From Magicicada septendecula (taxonomy: Eukaryota; Arthropoda; Insecta; Hemiptera; Cicadidae): a stretch of DNA of 64,000 nucleotides. Of this stretch, positions 21,501-34,481 are shown in pieces (the stretch's first letter is position 1; every line of letters begins with the position of its first letter). Below the pieces are notes generated by a model. The model saw only the letters and a program-made list of their open reading frames with translations, had not been told where the DNA came from and made no database searches. The position numbers and the translations under genes are program-made. Where the stretch lies: positions 235,246,843 through 235,310,842 of the forward strand of contig CM068372.1 of the NCBI GenBank assembly GCA_034769895.1, in the 5' to 3' direction.

Positions 21501-23439
21501 ATAAATTATAACACTTTATTATTCACTATTAATTTTCAATAATATTGCTTTATTTATTATTGACTTTTGTCTCCTGCCATCAAAATATAGGTATCACAAT
21601 TAATCTTATCTGAAAAAAAACATCATCTCGACTTTACCGAGTAAACATAGATCTGTCTAAGGAGCAAAACATATATGTTGTTGTTTACCCAATATTACGC
21701 TATAATAAAAAACATCAATTATTACATAATTCTTAATAATTCCCCAGGGTTCAGGGTGAGTTCTTTGTGTTAAGAGAGTGTCAGAAATGGATAAATACTA
21801 CGCTTTACAAATACCGAAAAATTAATAAATAATTTTGTTTATTTTTCATGTAGTACGTAGTTCCCGGAATTGCCGTAAGAGAGCAGTGTATATTTGTTTA
21901 CTTAAAAAAAACATATGATCAAATGATTATTTTTGTTCTATTTCACCGTTCAAAACGAGTTTTCTTCTGGAATTATTACGAAAAAATGTTTATATTACCT
22001 CGCTCTGTATGGTTCTTACTGGATTGCCGCTTTTCTGTGATGAGGTCCGTCTTGCGTTATACTTTACTTTTCGTTTGAAGTATTTTCTAATTGTCAACGA
22101 GAAGTAGGCCGAACCATGCTGGATCCTCAGAAGGTTTTCATCCACTGTTTATTAATGTATATTACCATTTAATTTGGATTAATCAGGTATAATTAGATAG
22201 TAGTCACTCTGTTTATTAATCTTGCATCAATTTCAACTCCTCCAACGTCCAAAAAAGGTTATTTTTTATAATTTTTGTAGCATCGTTTCTTCAACTCTCC
22301 GGTTTAGTTCAAAAATTTTATATCTATTAACAATACTTGTTATTTTTCATCACTCTTAGTAACACATAGTATTTTTATTATGCAGGCAGTTTGTAATTAT
22401 TATAAATTTATATTTTATTTATGGAAACATAATTCCTTTCCATTCCGGTTTCTTTACTAATTTAATTTACATAATATGTTTTGGTTAATTTTTTTATGAC
22501 ATTGTATATAAGTATTTTATCATTTTATTATACTTAAGTAAATTTATATATTATTTATTTAGTCTCGAATAGTATTCATACCCGGCACTACTTCCTGTTG
22601 CCATTTCCTTCATAGGATTATTTTAATTTTTATTTATCTTTGGTATTTAATATTTTTTTTTCTTTTAAAACTAACCCTGGGTTATCCTATATTACAACAC
22701 AAATATTTAAAAAAAACATAACATTAACTTATGTATAACAAGTGGTGGTCCATACACTATAACTTACAATAAATAAATAAAATTACAAAAATCAATCAGT
22801 ATTATTACATCCTACTTCCATAGTTTTATCCTTTTCAAAACATACAGCACAGTTTGGTAATACTTTACTTTCACTTTTGTTTTTCACCTCAATGGGTGCA
22901 CTAGAACTCACTTTGCACTGTATACCACTCGAATTGTTTATCATGTTGAGTGATATAATTAAATTTTGAGCGAGCTTTAGTTTACCCATTTCTGACTTGT
23001 ATTATCATGAGTTACTTTATTGGGACCGGGTTATGTAACGTTACAATATATATAATCACTAATCATCATTGAGTATCACTCACAATATGCATTACTAGTA
23101 CTTATATTGATTAACAAATTATATACACTACCTATGAACAATTAACGGTTCATTTCATATCATCATAATTATAGATGATTTCGCTCTATACTGCTCATAT
23201 TTGAGTAATTGATCCTACATCATTATATGTCTATTAAAATGTTCGTTATAATGTTTTAGCAATTTATTGCTGCACACCCGATCAAACTTTTCGCACTATA
23301 AGTGTTTTTTATATTGAAATTCTTCATTAATATTGGTCAGTTCACATGTAATTAATGTCATTAGATCGTGACTTAAGGAATTCATGTGAAAATTTTAAAT
23401 TACACGTTAATAAGTTACACATCTTATTGTCTAGCTAGT
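21501..23439. other. AT-rich, no gene recognised
   Basis: Very AT-rich. The right part may hold the decayed 3' part of element 1, whose 3' LTR should lie in this direction. I could not align any of it to the LTR at 25385-27531, so that LTR seems deleted or interrupted. Confidence 0.35.
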
Positions 23440-23813
23440 TGGAGTGGTTTCGCGGGACATTCACCCTATGCGCTTGCTCCCTTCCCCCTAGTCCACTAAC
23501 CGTTGACGTAACTTTCACTTTCCTGTGTGGCTTGTATCTTCGCTTCATGATATTTCTTCAACTGACCCACGTTAAATTTCCCTCTTACCCTGTTGCTGTT
23601 ATCGCAATCAGCAAGTTCGTATGTTGCATCATTTTAGTTTCATTCATTAATCTTCATTCATTAATATTAATATCTAATTATTTTCTTTGGTTTATTTATT
23701 CTCACATAACCAATCATATTTAATGTATTTCACTCAATATTATCTAACTTAATCATTAAATTTTCAGACGTTCTTAAAATCGCCTTCTTACCACGTTTTC
23801 ATTTAATTCATTC

Positions 23814-25274
23814 TTAAATTTCTATTTGTGGAGACATAGTTGCATGTCTTGTTGATTTTGTGCCGTTACTAACGCACGCATTTTTATTTGTAAATAGTAA
23901 GGGTGCTGACCTTGAGGTTTGCGTCACACATCTGCTCCACAGCCGGTTAGTTGTCCCCGTTACACTGGTACAATGTGTTCTGCACTTAACACCTTCAAGA
24001 TTTATGACATGTCTCTTTCTTTCTCTCTGAGGGTGGGTAGAAGATATGTCACATCGTCTTTTCCGACAACTTTCTCTAGGCAAACACGCGTTAAATTGCT
24101 TTTGTCGCCTCTTCCAAACCTGTTTACGACTTCTTTCCTTGACAGTCATTTTACTACCCGTGTGTTCACGTAATAATATCTTGTTTTCTATATTCTTAAG
24201 AAACTTACCTCGAGCGCTTGGACTCGCCTTTCAGTACTGGTACCACTTGCAATATTCTTAAGTCGTCCAGTAAATTTCATTCTTCTCCTCTTTCTCATAA
24301 CATTCCTTGTCCAGGACGAATATGCATACGGATCTGGTAGGTTTTTTCCGCTTCACATCATCCATGGCTTGCTTAAATTTGCATTCAGCTTCATAACATG
24401 CAGTGTTCATCTTAATATCGAACTTTCTTTTCATGCTTTTTATTGATGCAGCTCGACTACTTAGTCGATGTACGCCTGTTCCACACGCTGGACACTTCAT
24501 CGTTGGATTCACTGATGCAGCATCTATTCTCGTGTTGTTTAATTTGTACTTTTTACGCATTCTACTTGATGGTATTAAACTTTTATTATCTCTATCCATG
24601 TCTGGATAATCATCTTCCGACATCGTCAGATACAAAGAAACAAAGTCATTTCTCTTCTTAATCCACCTGTTTCTCGGCTTACTACTGGCACTTACGTTAG
24701 ATCCCACAGTTGCTAATTTCTTAGTAGCTGACACGTCTGTGAAATCAACAGCGTTATCATTATCTTGTACTTTCCGTACATCTTCGTAATTCTTATTCAC
24801 ATCTTCTTCCTGCTTCTTCTGGACTTCGTTTCTGTCCTCGTTCCAGGCAGTCGTATGTTCACGTATATCTGTGCGTATCAGCGTGAACTGCTGTGTGACT
24901 TCCTCTGTATACTTGTCGAGCTTTTCGCTGAATTTGTCAAACATCTCGTTTTGATTGGCAAAATGCTTGTCAAACATCTCGTTTTGCTTGGTCAAATGCT
25001 TGTCAAATATCTCCTTCCGTAGTCTTTTGTCTTCTTCAAACATCTTACTCATGAAGTCCATTAATGTTTGCAACGTCACCTCCTCCTGTGGTTGTTGGGA
25101 CTCCTGTCCCCGCGCTCTGACGTCTGACGTCTCCTCGGTCATTTTTGACTCCATTGGTGATTCTTCACGTTCGTTATCAGGTACACCCTCCTGGTTGTTG
25201 ATATCGAAGTTCATAGAATTGGAACTACTAGTCGTCATTTTTGCGGTCTTACTTCGCGTTAACATCCAGTCCAA
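23814..25274 (-). pseudogene. Gag-like ORF of element 1, broken
   Basis: Read from the minus strand, it begins MLTRSKTAKM a few codons after the open-frame start, about 80 bases after the primer-binding site. It has an acidic N-terminus, then a coiled coil with the repeated unit KQNEMFDKHFANQNEMFDK (residues ~105-165), then a segment RNRWIKKRNDFVSLYLTMSE shared with the tandem copies. At residues ~261-274 it has C-x2-C-x4-H followed by R where a zinc knuckle would have its last Cys. A one-base frameshift near 24330 and a later stop break the frame. A second open piece (24149-23814) matches the C-terminal part of the tandem-copy ORF but lacks about 38 residues of it. Expected role in an intact element is RNA packaging into virus-like particles; that is inference from position and composition. 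Confidence 0.65.
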
Positions 25275-25353
25275 CTAGCCTCACACTAATAATATTTTGT
25301 TCTTACAACTAACATGAAATATATATGCTTATCCTATCTACTGCCTGCTCTTT

Positions 25354-25371
25354 GCCCCACGTTGGGCGCCA
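25354..25371 (-). promoter_or_regulatory. Primer-binding site, tRNA-Lys (CUU) type
   Basis: On the minus strand TGGCGCCCAACGTGGGGC, complementary to the 3' end of tRNA-Lys1,2. It marks the start of minus-strand DNA synthesis, lies 13 bases inside the 5' LTR boundary and fixes the element's orientation. Confidence 0.85.
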
Positions 25372-25384
25372 AATATTTATACAA

Positions 25385-27531
25385 TGTGCATTTATGCAAT
25401 TATACTAATTTGTGGAATGTAATAATGTAATTACCCAATTAGGCTAGTTATACCAAATTAATTGAATTTACGTGATACATTAGTTATTTGATGTTAGTAT
25501 AATTACTGCAATGAGACTCTAATTGTTGTATAAATGATATAAAATTTACTATAATTCATTCAAGTGACGTTAATGTCTGTTATGAGGTAAAATTGACAAT
25601 AATGAACGCATAAATACTGAGTAAAATAAACACTTATTTATTAACATCATTCAAGTAAAGAAACTTCAATATATAAATATAAATTATGCCCTGTAAATAC
25701 ATCCATAAAAAAGAACACATATATATATGAATCAAATTACAATATGAATCCAGTACGTCGTTCGCTGAAAACATACACATACATATATAACACAATCAAC
25801 ATATATAAACATAAATAATCCACATATAAATCTTACACTAATGCGTTCATTTCTTGCCTCAGATGAATAGCTTTATTTAAATTTACCATGATAATCAATC
25901 TAAATTCTCAAAGGGTGTTTTCTTTGAAAAGAGACAGGACAGTAGAGTTCTTATGACAAAAATAACATAAAGATTTACTTGTAAAATGGATTATCCAATA
26001 TTTCCATCGGTGAAACTCCTTCCCACTGATGATCCATATGTATAAGGTTGCGTAGCTTCGATGTCACTATCACTCAACACACGCGGGTCAGATTCACTCG
26101 CGGTGTATGTGTTCCGTCGATGTCGGCCGTTACTACCAGAGTCTATGAAGTCATGTGTTGTGTGGGTACGTTCATTGTTGACTAGCGTGTATATATATGA
26201 CTGTCTATTATCGAACTTCTTCTTGTATACGTTAATGTATCGTGTTTTCGATTACTTGGTGTATTGTTCCAATCGGTATTGTAACACTTCGCACTGTACA
26301 ACGGTACGTTTTCGTTGTGCGGTAAAGCATTAACGAAAGTTCTGCGAGTCTGTTATTAAATGAAACTGCGAATGATTAGCTTAGTTCTTAATAAGCTGTA
26401 GCTGAGTAAGATAAAGTACTTGAAAGTTTTTAATCACTGACGTATATTGCATGATTGAGTCACTGTGGATACACTAATACTGAATAACTTGTCAATATTG
26501 AAATGTTAAGTCAACTGATTAAAGTACTGCGTAACTGAGTTTCAGAGTCAAACTGCTATACGTATGTTAACTGAGATGTATTAAGACTGAGAACTTTGAC
26601 TGAGAAAAGAATAAGATTGAAAATTTTTATGAAGACTGTCCTCTCGCGTGCTCTGTAAACAGTTCTTATTAAGCATCATTTACCACAATGCAATTTCCTG
26701 GCAAACACGCCTTTGGTCAACCATGGTAGGTCAGATGAACTCCTACCCTTATGCAGAACTATGGTTCTCTACCTCTGATTCATTGTTCGCGTTGCTATCC
26801 TGACGACGGTCCTCTCCACCTGTGCTCTGGGAAGATGCCGGATTCTGGTTGGTTATCTGGTCTCCCTTCAAGTACATGACGAAAGGGCTCCGTACCTTTT
26901 CCTAGAATGTAGAGCAATTCCGCGCCTGTCGATCAAGCTTTTGTCTAAGTATATTCTGGAGGTCTGCTGCTGTTCTCACGCGAACAATACGTCGCATTTT
27001 GTTATTGTCTGACTATCCATGACCCTTTTCCGTCAATTAGAAGGACACTGCGTGTCGTCGTTTCCAAGACGGCACTCCTGTTCCCTGTCGTAAATATTAG
27101 TTGTCACCAGTAAGATGTCTTCCCGCTGTGCGCACACTCGGTCCTATTCATTAGATATACGCCGTTCGTTCTCATACGGGGTGAGTACCATTGTGTGACT
27201 ACTCCTTTTTTTATTGCTGGCACGCTTCAAATCAACCTTACAGCGTGTGCTCGCTACAATTTCTCCGTATATGGGCCACTGTGCTACATTTCTTTGTCTC
27301 GCTTGTTGTGGGCTGTAAATCTCGGTTGAGTCGAGTCTGTCACAGGCGAAACTTACTTCCTATTGTAATGTTGTATCAAGCGTGTTCTTATTGTTCCTGG
27401 CAAACGTCCAGTTAACACTTCGTTAAGTTGCTTCTTTATTTATTGCTTCTGGCCCGGGTTGGGGTGTCTTGGCTGGTTGTAACGTACTTTTGATCAAAAT
27501 TTAAAAAAAATTAAAATTTTTGGTCATTACA
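25385..27531 (-). repeat. 5' LTR of element 1 (about 2.15 kb)
   Basis: The plus-strand ends are TGTGCATTTATGC and TGGTCATTACA, giving TGT...ACA. It aligns in patches with the tandem-copy LTRs: GATGCGTTCATT at about 25842, TCTTTGAAA at about 25921, CTGTCGATCAAG at about 26926 and the A/T-rich end block. On the minus strand a conserved TTAATAAGAACT (complement of 26661-26672) followed about 25 bases later by GAGAGGACAGT may be the core promoter; the same pair of motifs is kept in the tandem copies. Confidence 0.7.
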
Positions 27532-27538
27532 GCCTACA

Positions 27539-28201
27539 CATAACGTCAGTGGCGTAGCGTGGATACATAACACTTGTTACCGGTTGTGATAGACTTAAAA
27601 CGTAACCTAAAAATTAATCCGAATTTTTTCTTGTACCAAGTGTTCTTTTTAGAGCACTTTCTATCATTCGCCGGGAGAAGAAGAGAGTCCCGGTTAAATG
27701 GGATCTTACTCTCATTAGACTTACACAGAATAAATCAGAACACAAATAATCGAATTAAAAATAATAAAGACAAACAGAGAAACACATGACAAAACGAACA
27801 AAACACAAATAGGTACGTAGTAACTGCTGCACATCGGTTCCGAAAACGAACATAGCTCCTAACTGAGCGTTTTGCCGGTTCATACAGGGACAATACGTTG
27901 GGTGGACGAATGTGTCCCCCCTCCACAGTTTGTACAGTGACAACTATACGAGGTCAATGACCGTACGCAGTAAAACATTGCCGATGTCTGAGCCGGCAAC
28001 ACAAGAAGGTGCAAGTGCCCAGCAGTTCGAAAGCAATGCTACGCTTTTCTTCACGTTTCCCTACTAATATTGTTCGGATTTCAAATTATTCAGTAACTAA
28101 AGTATTTATTCTGTGAAATAATTAATATTATTTTCTCTTATTTCCAGTACTGTTGCCGCCGGCAACAGCAGTTACGTAGACGCCACGCTACTGCATAACG
28201 T
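27539..28201. mobile_element. hAT-type MITE with perfect 8-bp target duplication
   Basis: The element itself is 27547-28193 (647 bp). Its left end reads CAGTGGCGTAGCGTGG and its right end, reverse complemented, CAGTAGCGTGGCGT, matching at 12 of 14. The flanks CATAACGT at 27539-27546 and 28194-28201 are identical 8-mers, the target duplication size of hAT elements. No transposase is encoded, so it is a non-autonomous MITE. It landed 7 bp outside the LTR of element 1. Confidence 0.85.
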
Positions 28202-29193
28202 ATATTCTCGTATATAGGGACAGATTATTTCACAGCTATATAACTAGCTAGTTATTTAGATCTTTTTTTATTTTACTAGGTTTTATCGACAAGTAACCGC
28301 AGGATTGTGGCCAGGCAGTTGTATTTCCTATTAATCGCTTGTTTTATTTCTGTTGTTTGATATCGAAAGATAGAGTATACGTTGAGTCCACTTCAACTTC
28401 CTGTTCTTTGAATTCCACATTGTACGACTTAAGGTCACCACTCTGTCCAGTTACGGCACCATTATCTGCAATGGATTGTGTGTGCGTTGGTATGTATACA
28501 GACTGTGTATTGTTTGATTAGAATAACATTATTGTGCCACTGATCTAGTAGGCATGTGTCAGCTGTTACAACAAAGCGAGGACGTCTACGTCGTAGATTA
28601 GATTGCAAGCTGTATAGGCTGTAATTTGATTTAATTGTCTTTGTTTGAATACAAAACATTTTGCTGAGAAGTTAGAGGCAATATAATTGTGTTGTTGAAA
28701 ATACTCCGATTAATAGTATTATATGTTTATTATACTGGTATTAAGTTACATGTGGTCAGAATCACGTCTTCCAACTGAGTACGAAGCATAAGATTAGAAA
28801 TTAACGAATAAGAACCTATGGAAGAATTTATTCAACAAAAACAACTTCGCTAGTGAGATCATCTATAAAGAGTCAACAATACAGAACCGTTTTAAGAGGA
28901 TTTCAGAAGCACACAAAGGAAAAAGAAAGGGGAATAGCAAAGCAGACATGGGACCTGTCAATGAGTAAAATTCTGAAGAAAGAATGGAACAACATGGTTG
29001 AATAGAAATAAAAATGGGCAAAATAATGTAACAGATTTTTAGAGACGTTAGTTTAAATTGACCCAAACATGATACAGACAGAAAGGCAATTGCTGTATTT
29101 TTGCGTGCACTACGCGCCTTCGTATAACATTCAAACTTTATTTTTATCTAAACCATGCATATTCAAAAACGTGGAAAAATCATATTTGGTATA
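28202..29193. other. No gene recognised
   Basis: Unassigned AT-rich sequence. A purine-rich patch at 28860-29000 has no confirmed coding similarity. Confidence 0.4.
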
Positions 29194-29690
29194 TTGCTAT
29201 TACGGTCGCGTGGATCATCGTGTTGTACAGTGAAAATAGAATAACTTACACCAGATGAAGTCACTTTACAACTTTAATTACAGTTATACATAAATAAAGA
29301 CACTGTTATACAATTCTTCAAGTCAAAATTTGTCCAACACACGACAATAAATGCCACCTTATTACAGTTTCGCACTAAGTAACACAATAATCACTTTACA
29401 CTAAATCGCAAGTCACAACAGCAGTCACTCCGAAACGCACTCTAATATTGCCAGGTTCCAGCTCTGAATAGGCCGGCCGCTCATTTCTTCCCTGCTGAGG
29501 TTCGAGAAAAATCTGTCACTTTCCGGAGATAATTGCGTAGTTTGAGGCGCTGGAACGATCTTGAACCCGTGTCAATGTTTAACCTTGAAACACTGCCGCG
29601 TGGACCGAATGTCGGTAGAATAATCGACAAACGTCTGGGACGATCTCGAGCGTTCACGCGTGCCAAGTGTCACGTATGTAGGCTACGATG
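29194..29690 (-). repeat. Divergent LTR relic (family 2), copy D
   Basis: GGTCGCGTGGATCATCGTGT, TTGTACAGTGAAAA and AAGTCACTTTACAACTTTAA align with the start of the family-2 LTRs, and ACGTCTGGGACGATCTCGAG aligns near their end. The middle is rearranged and the right boundary is uncertain. It appears older than copies A-C. Confidence 0.5.
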
Positions 29691-30164
29691 GTTCTTTAGT
29701 GAAAATGCAGACAATGTGAATAAAATGAATACTGAATTCAACCATTAAATCTTAACGGTTGGTCTGAGAACAAATGTGGAGAAAAGAGAATAATATTTAG
29801 TATGTCTGGCAAGTGAAAATTGAAGGTATTGGACTGACATGTGTGAATTAAGTGAAATATTCTAATCAAGTAAGACCAAGAGATGGAGTTTAAATATCAA
29901 AAATTGCCAACCTAATAATATCAGGAAGATTGTCTTTGAAGTATAAACAACATAGTAAACAGACTGTCCTTACAATTTAGAAACGAAAGCCTATAACTGT
30001 GTGCTTCCTACAAATGAAGTATGATTTATAAACATGGACAGTGGACACAAGAATGATCCGATCTGCACAGTGAAGCTAAAAATATTGGGAAGGAACAATG
30101 AAAACAATTAAATACATTCGCAACCAAATTAGAATACACGCTATCATTTGTAGAATTAACGAAA
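29691..30164. other. No gene recognised
   Basis: AT-rich spacer without recognisable content. Confidence 0.35.
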
Positions 30165-30445
30165 TAAAATCCAGGTGGCTCCCTCAGGGGACATTGCCTT
30201 ATCGAAGCACTTCCGTGCGGGCGAATGGGTTTGTGTGCTCTAGTGACAGTTGAGGGCTATGCTGGCGGCAGCATAGCTACTGGTAGAGTCTTCCAAGCCC
30301 AGGAGCCAGACTTACGATGTTCTTACTTATCCTTGACTATCCTGGTTATCCTTTTCATCTCCCTATGGGTACACCAGGCTCATCAGCCGTAGAGAAGGCA
30401 GCCGGTGTAGAGGCTGTGCAATAGGCCGACAACCTGTTTACGGAA
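30165..30445 (+). repeat. GC-rich repeat-like block upstream of a LINE tail
   Basis: A 280-bp island of clearly higher GC content than its surroundings, with motifs such as GGCTATGCTGGCGGCAGC and GTAGAGAAGGCAGCCGGTG. It has no open frame. Its abrupt edges and position just before a LINE ORF2 remnant suggest it belongs to a transposable element, perhaps the untranslated part of the same LINE. Family unknown. Confidence 0.35.
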
Positions 30446-30490
30446 TAACACTTGATCTATAATTCTAGAACCTGATTCTAGATCTCGGAT

Positions 30491-30783
30491 AGGATTACAT
30501 CAAATAAATTAAGGAAAGATACTTTAGTAAAATTGTATAGGACTATGGCTGTCCTGACGTTATTGTGTAGCAGCGAAACGTGGACACTCACAGAACTGAA
30601 AAATGATGCCAAATAACAGAGGTAAAAATGCTACGAAGGATCGCAGATTGGACAAGGAAATATATAGTGAGGTATACGGAAGTAAGAGAACAATATCAGG
30701 TTGACAACTTAAGTGACCAAATTAAAGAGTATATGATTAAATGGAAACAACATTTACAAAGAATGTGTAACGCCAAAACGTAA
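30491..30783 (+). pseudogene. LINE ORF2 C-terminal remnant
   Basis: One frame reads RITSNKLRKDTLVKLYRTMA then SSETWTLTELKND before a stop. After a frameshift it reads MLRRIADWTRKYIVRYTEVR and IKEYMIKWKQHLQRM, ending at the stop at 30781-30783. The series K.YKTMAVP.LLYGSE.WTLT ... M.FLR..AGYTR.D..RNE..R ... I..Y...W..HL.RM is the post-RT region of an insect LINE. The RT active site is missing. Confidence 0.7.
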
Positions 30784-32981
30784 AAAAATAATTTTTGTTT
30801 GAAAGAAAGACAGGGACCATCTGGCACCGTGTGAAATGACATTTACGAATGGGAGAAACAATAAAAGGGTAGAAAATACAATGGATGTAACAGCCTTCAA
30901 CGTCGACGTACAGATGTCTAAAAGTATCATAAATCTAAACAAAATCAGATGTTCGGCAGAGAGAAAATTTACCAGGTACCTAAGACTACGGAGGCGTGTG
31001 AACTAAGTTAACATGTGCAGCCAGAAGCATGTTGAAATTAAGGAATTGTTCTAAAAGAAAGGCAAACAATCGCCAGAACGAAGTACAATGAGAATTTACT
31101 AAGAAATTTATACGACAAAGGCTAACGTACTAAATCCAACGGAACAACTGAATGTCACTGAAAGACATCCTGGCGAGTGGTACAATTAGAAATACAAAGA
31201 GCGCCACACGTGAGAAAATTTACGTAACATGCGCATCTGGACGAAGTAAGAAACAATGGGTGTCTTGCTAAGAGGCATGAGAAACGCCAGAAAGAATTAT
31301 GACTATAACATGTTGAAAAGACTACAGCAGGGGTGGAACTAATTAACAGATGCAGCTGCAAGCTGGACAGAAGGAATGATTTCACTGTCAAAAAGGCGTA
31401 GAACAACACCAAAGAGATTTATGATCGTGGGATCGGACATACTGAAGCAAGTGGTAGCTGAACCCAGAGTAAGAAATTGGTGGGAACAGAAATCGCCTAT
31501 CAGAAAACAGCTTGGAGTATAGCCGGGTTTCCTGAAGGGAAATCCTTGGAAATCCAGAACGTAAAACCAATGAACACGGAGCAGAGTAACTTGTGAGAGT
31601 ACTAGGAGGGAACTTTCTCAAGAAATATAGAGAAGAACCAATGAAAACGAAGCAGGAGGACGAAAAAGGACTTAAGTGGGGAAAATGTAAGAAAGTAGTG
31701 GAAACAAGAAGAGTAGGTAATAAATACACAGAACGAAGGTGAGATCGGGGAGTCTTTGCTAAAATTTCGGAAGTCGATGACTAAAGTTTCGGAGAGTCGG
31801 TAGAGTCCGTTATAATGGTTACGAAGTCTAACTTAAATTTCGTGGAGTCGAGATAAAGTGTTAAGGAAATTCGATGTTAAAAGTTCGCAGAGCTTTACTT
31901 AAAATCACGTAATATTATCATGAATAACAATCTGTGAAGTGAGAACTGGAGTTTATTAGTTAATAACTCGTCAAAACAAAAAACCGTATCTTATTATGTA
32001 CCACGAACGATATAGTTGTTGAAACGGAATGAGTCGTTACGAGATATCAGTGAACGTAACCGAAGTAAATAGTAACCAATAATTCCACTAAATTTAAAAT
32101 TGGGAATCACCGGTTATCAATAGAAGGAGTGAATAGTGAAAGTGTATATGTGCCAAATACTTCAAGAAAGAGTCACATTGTTATGCACGCAAATGAGCCT
32201 GTGTTCAACGCAGTTGACGGAACATCTACATATACATATGCTGATTTAAAGAACCAAAAAAGGAGAGCACATCATGACAACGCGCCGTAGTTTGTGGATA
32301 CGTACCAAGAGTAAAATTTTTATGTATTAATTTTAGTTTACGAAGTCACCTGTCTGTCACTCTAAAAAAATTAACGTAGAAAATTTTATAAGATAGGATG
32401 TCCTCATTCAAAACTTACGTATAAATTTTAAAGTCAAAGTGTTAGAATAAAGAGAATTAAGTACATTTCATATTTAAATAAATCCATTTAAAATTATATG
32501 TCATAATGAAATAAGTAATTAGATGTAAGAAATAATTCATGTATTAATAACACTCAAAAAAAATATTGAGATATTAAGGGATACTGAGATATGAAGAGAT
32601 ATTTTAGTTTTTATAATTGTTTATTGATAGAATTTATGTACTAAAATAATTATTGATAATCGTTTGTTACGCAGAATAGAAATATGATACTAATGACAGT
32701 AATCGTTAAACGTAATAAATTTAATGGTAGACAGATAAACACGTCTTGTTTGTTTATTGAAGATAAACCCTATGAAATTAATCACTAGAGGTAGTTTTCA
32801 ACATCTTCCAAGTAAATATTGAATACTAGAGTCTCATAACATTTGATTGCATAACTGCTAATATATAAATTATTACCAATAAATACCCTGAGATCGTAAG
32901 CAAAACACATTTAGTAACAATATATAGTTACATTGACGCACACAACTCGATCAAAAATTATAATTACAAATGAGCACTGAG
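30784..32981. other. No gene recognised; purine-rich then degenerate repeats
   Basis: The plus strand is purine-rich from 30990 to 31740 without a continuous frame. From about 31745 to 31900 a degenerate short repeat based on AAATTTCGGAGAGTCG recurs four or five times. The rest is AT-rich. Confidence 0.4.
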
Positions 32982-33083
32982 AGGATGCCAAAGATTATGT
33001 GTAGATATTGCCAGCAGGGGCGGAGATCCCTCGAAAGACCAAAAAGAATGTGGAATGATAGGCCCCACATGCTGTTAGCCTAA
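32982..33083 (+). pseudogene. Short LINE tail fragment
   Basis: A 33-residue frame reads RMPKIMCRYCQQGRRSLERP then KRMWND, resembling the R.PK.i......G.RS.GRPK.RW.D tail of LINE ORF2, with a GAAGAAGAAA run after it (33094-33104). Very short, so the assignment is tentative. Confidence 0.35.
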
Positions 33084-33933
33084 CGACTGGTTGTAAGAAG
33101 AAGAAAGTGTAGGTGGACAGAACATTTGATAGAGGGGAAGAGGCAGATAGACACGAAGGTTGCTAGAATGGGGACCAAGAATTATACAAAGTCACGACTA
33201 CGACTGTCATTTGTAACACGGAGGGTTCAATGAACTTAACAAACATGTCCATTTGCTATGTGGAGAAATTAGAAAATGATTCGAGACGCTTTCATCCAGA
33301 AGTAGGTGGACAAGAACTCATCATGATGACAATAATACGTAGTTTAGTTTTATTTACTCGTGATTAAATGCATTACGTGTTAATCGTTTAAGCAAGAATT
33401 CTTTGTCCAACAAATTATGTAAATGAATTTCTGAGATTTTATTTGGTTCTTCAAAAATTTGGCAGGTAAAGCCCAAGTTCTAGCGGATAAACCCAAAACG
33501 GTCGAACAAAATTGACCAATTCGTTGAAATCCCAATTTGCTGGCAATTGAACAGACATCCGATCGTTATCTGTACATAGTTGACATAGAGGAACTGCATG
33601 AAGTGCAGATTCGAAACCTAATTAATGCGATTACATTTTCTTGTGTCTCAACAACTGGCATGTAAGCCCTGAGTCAACACAAATCATTATAAATCACACT
33701 TACTTATAAACCAGGGTAATAACAAACTCAGAGTAATTACTGAATGTTATCCAGTAATAATTAAAGTCACAATAAACAACCAATTTCAAACCCTGAAAAA
33801 AAGTATGTTTAAAAATTGCCGTGGTAATCTTATGTAAGTGTGGAGAAAACAAAACAAAAGAACACTGTTCCAATTACCTGGCTCATAGGACGTAAATATA
33901 AGCTCAGTTAAATAAAATCTGCGTTAAAAATAT
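33084..33933. other. No gene recognised
   Basis: Unassigned sequence between the LINE tail and solo LTR copy B. Confidence 0.35.
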
Positions 33934-34476
33934 TGTTGCGACGGTCTACCTGATCATCGTATTGTACAGTGGAAAACAAAATACAAGACACCAGTTAAGT
34001 CACTAATCACCAGCTTTAATTATCACAATTAAACAGTTTGAAATCAACAAGTATCTTACAACAAAGCAAATAAAAATTGTTCACAGGCAATAAAAATGTC
34101 TATTAATCTAAAACGCAATTGTATTACAACTGTCTCGCACAATTATAAAACACAATCATAACACATCGCCACAATACTACAAACCGCACTCCAATAAATC
34201 GCAACTCAAACTCACTGTGTAATCGCACGACACTAACTGACTAAAGCGCCGCTGAAGTCTTGTATTTATACTCCGCTAAGACACCAGAACATTCCACATA
34301 CTACACATCAGCGCTACACTAGTATGTAATTGATTGCGGCCTTGACACAGTCGCGGCTGGCGACGTCTAGAAAAGTCTCGCGAACGCATGTTGAAATCAC
34401 GTTCGCACACAACATTACACCCGGATTCCTCTGGAACATTCGAGAAACACGTAGATTGTTTTGTAATGTCGTAACA
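33934..34476 (-). repeat. Solo LTR (family 2), copy B
   Basis: Runs from TGTTGCGACGGTC to GTCGTAACA and matches copy A (15604-16186) over its length. TATAAATA on the minus strand (34263-34270) gives the sense strand. There is no attached internal region. The flanks ATAT and ATCT are close to, but not, a 4-bp duplication. Confidence 0.75.
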
Positions 34477-34481
34477 ATCTA

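Larger units (their letters stand above)
23440..27531 (-). mobile_element. Old non-autonomous LTR retrotransposon (element 1)
   Basis: Minus-strand order: 5' LTR (27531 to 25385), primer-binding site (25371 to 25354), Gag-like pseudogene (25274 to 23814), then a 3' untranslated segment to about 23440 that matches the same segment of the tandem elements at 55.4-55.76 kb. No reverse transcriptase, RNase H or integrase core is present and no 3' LTR is found. It is a divergent relative of the array at 52-64 kb, clearly older since its ORF carries frameshifts and a deletion. Confidence 0.75.
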
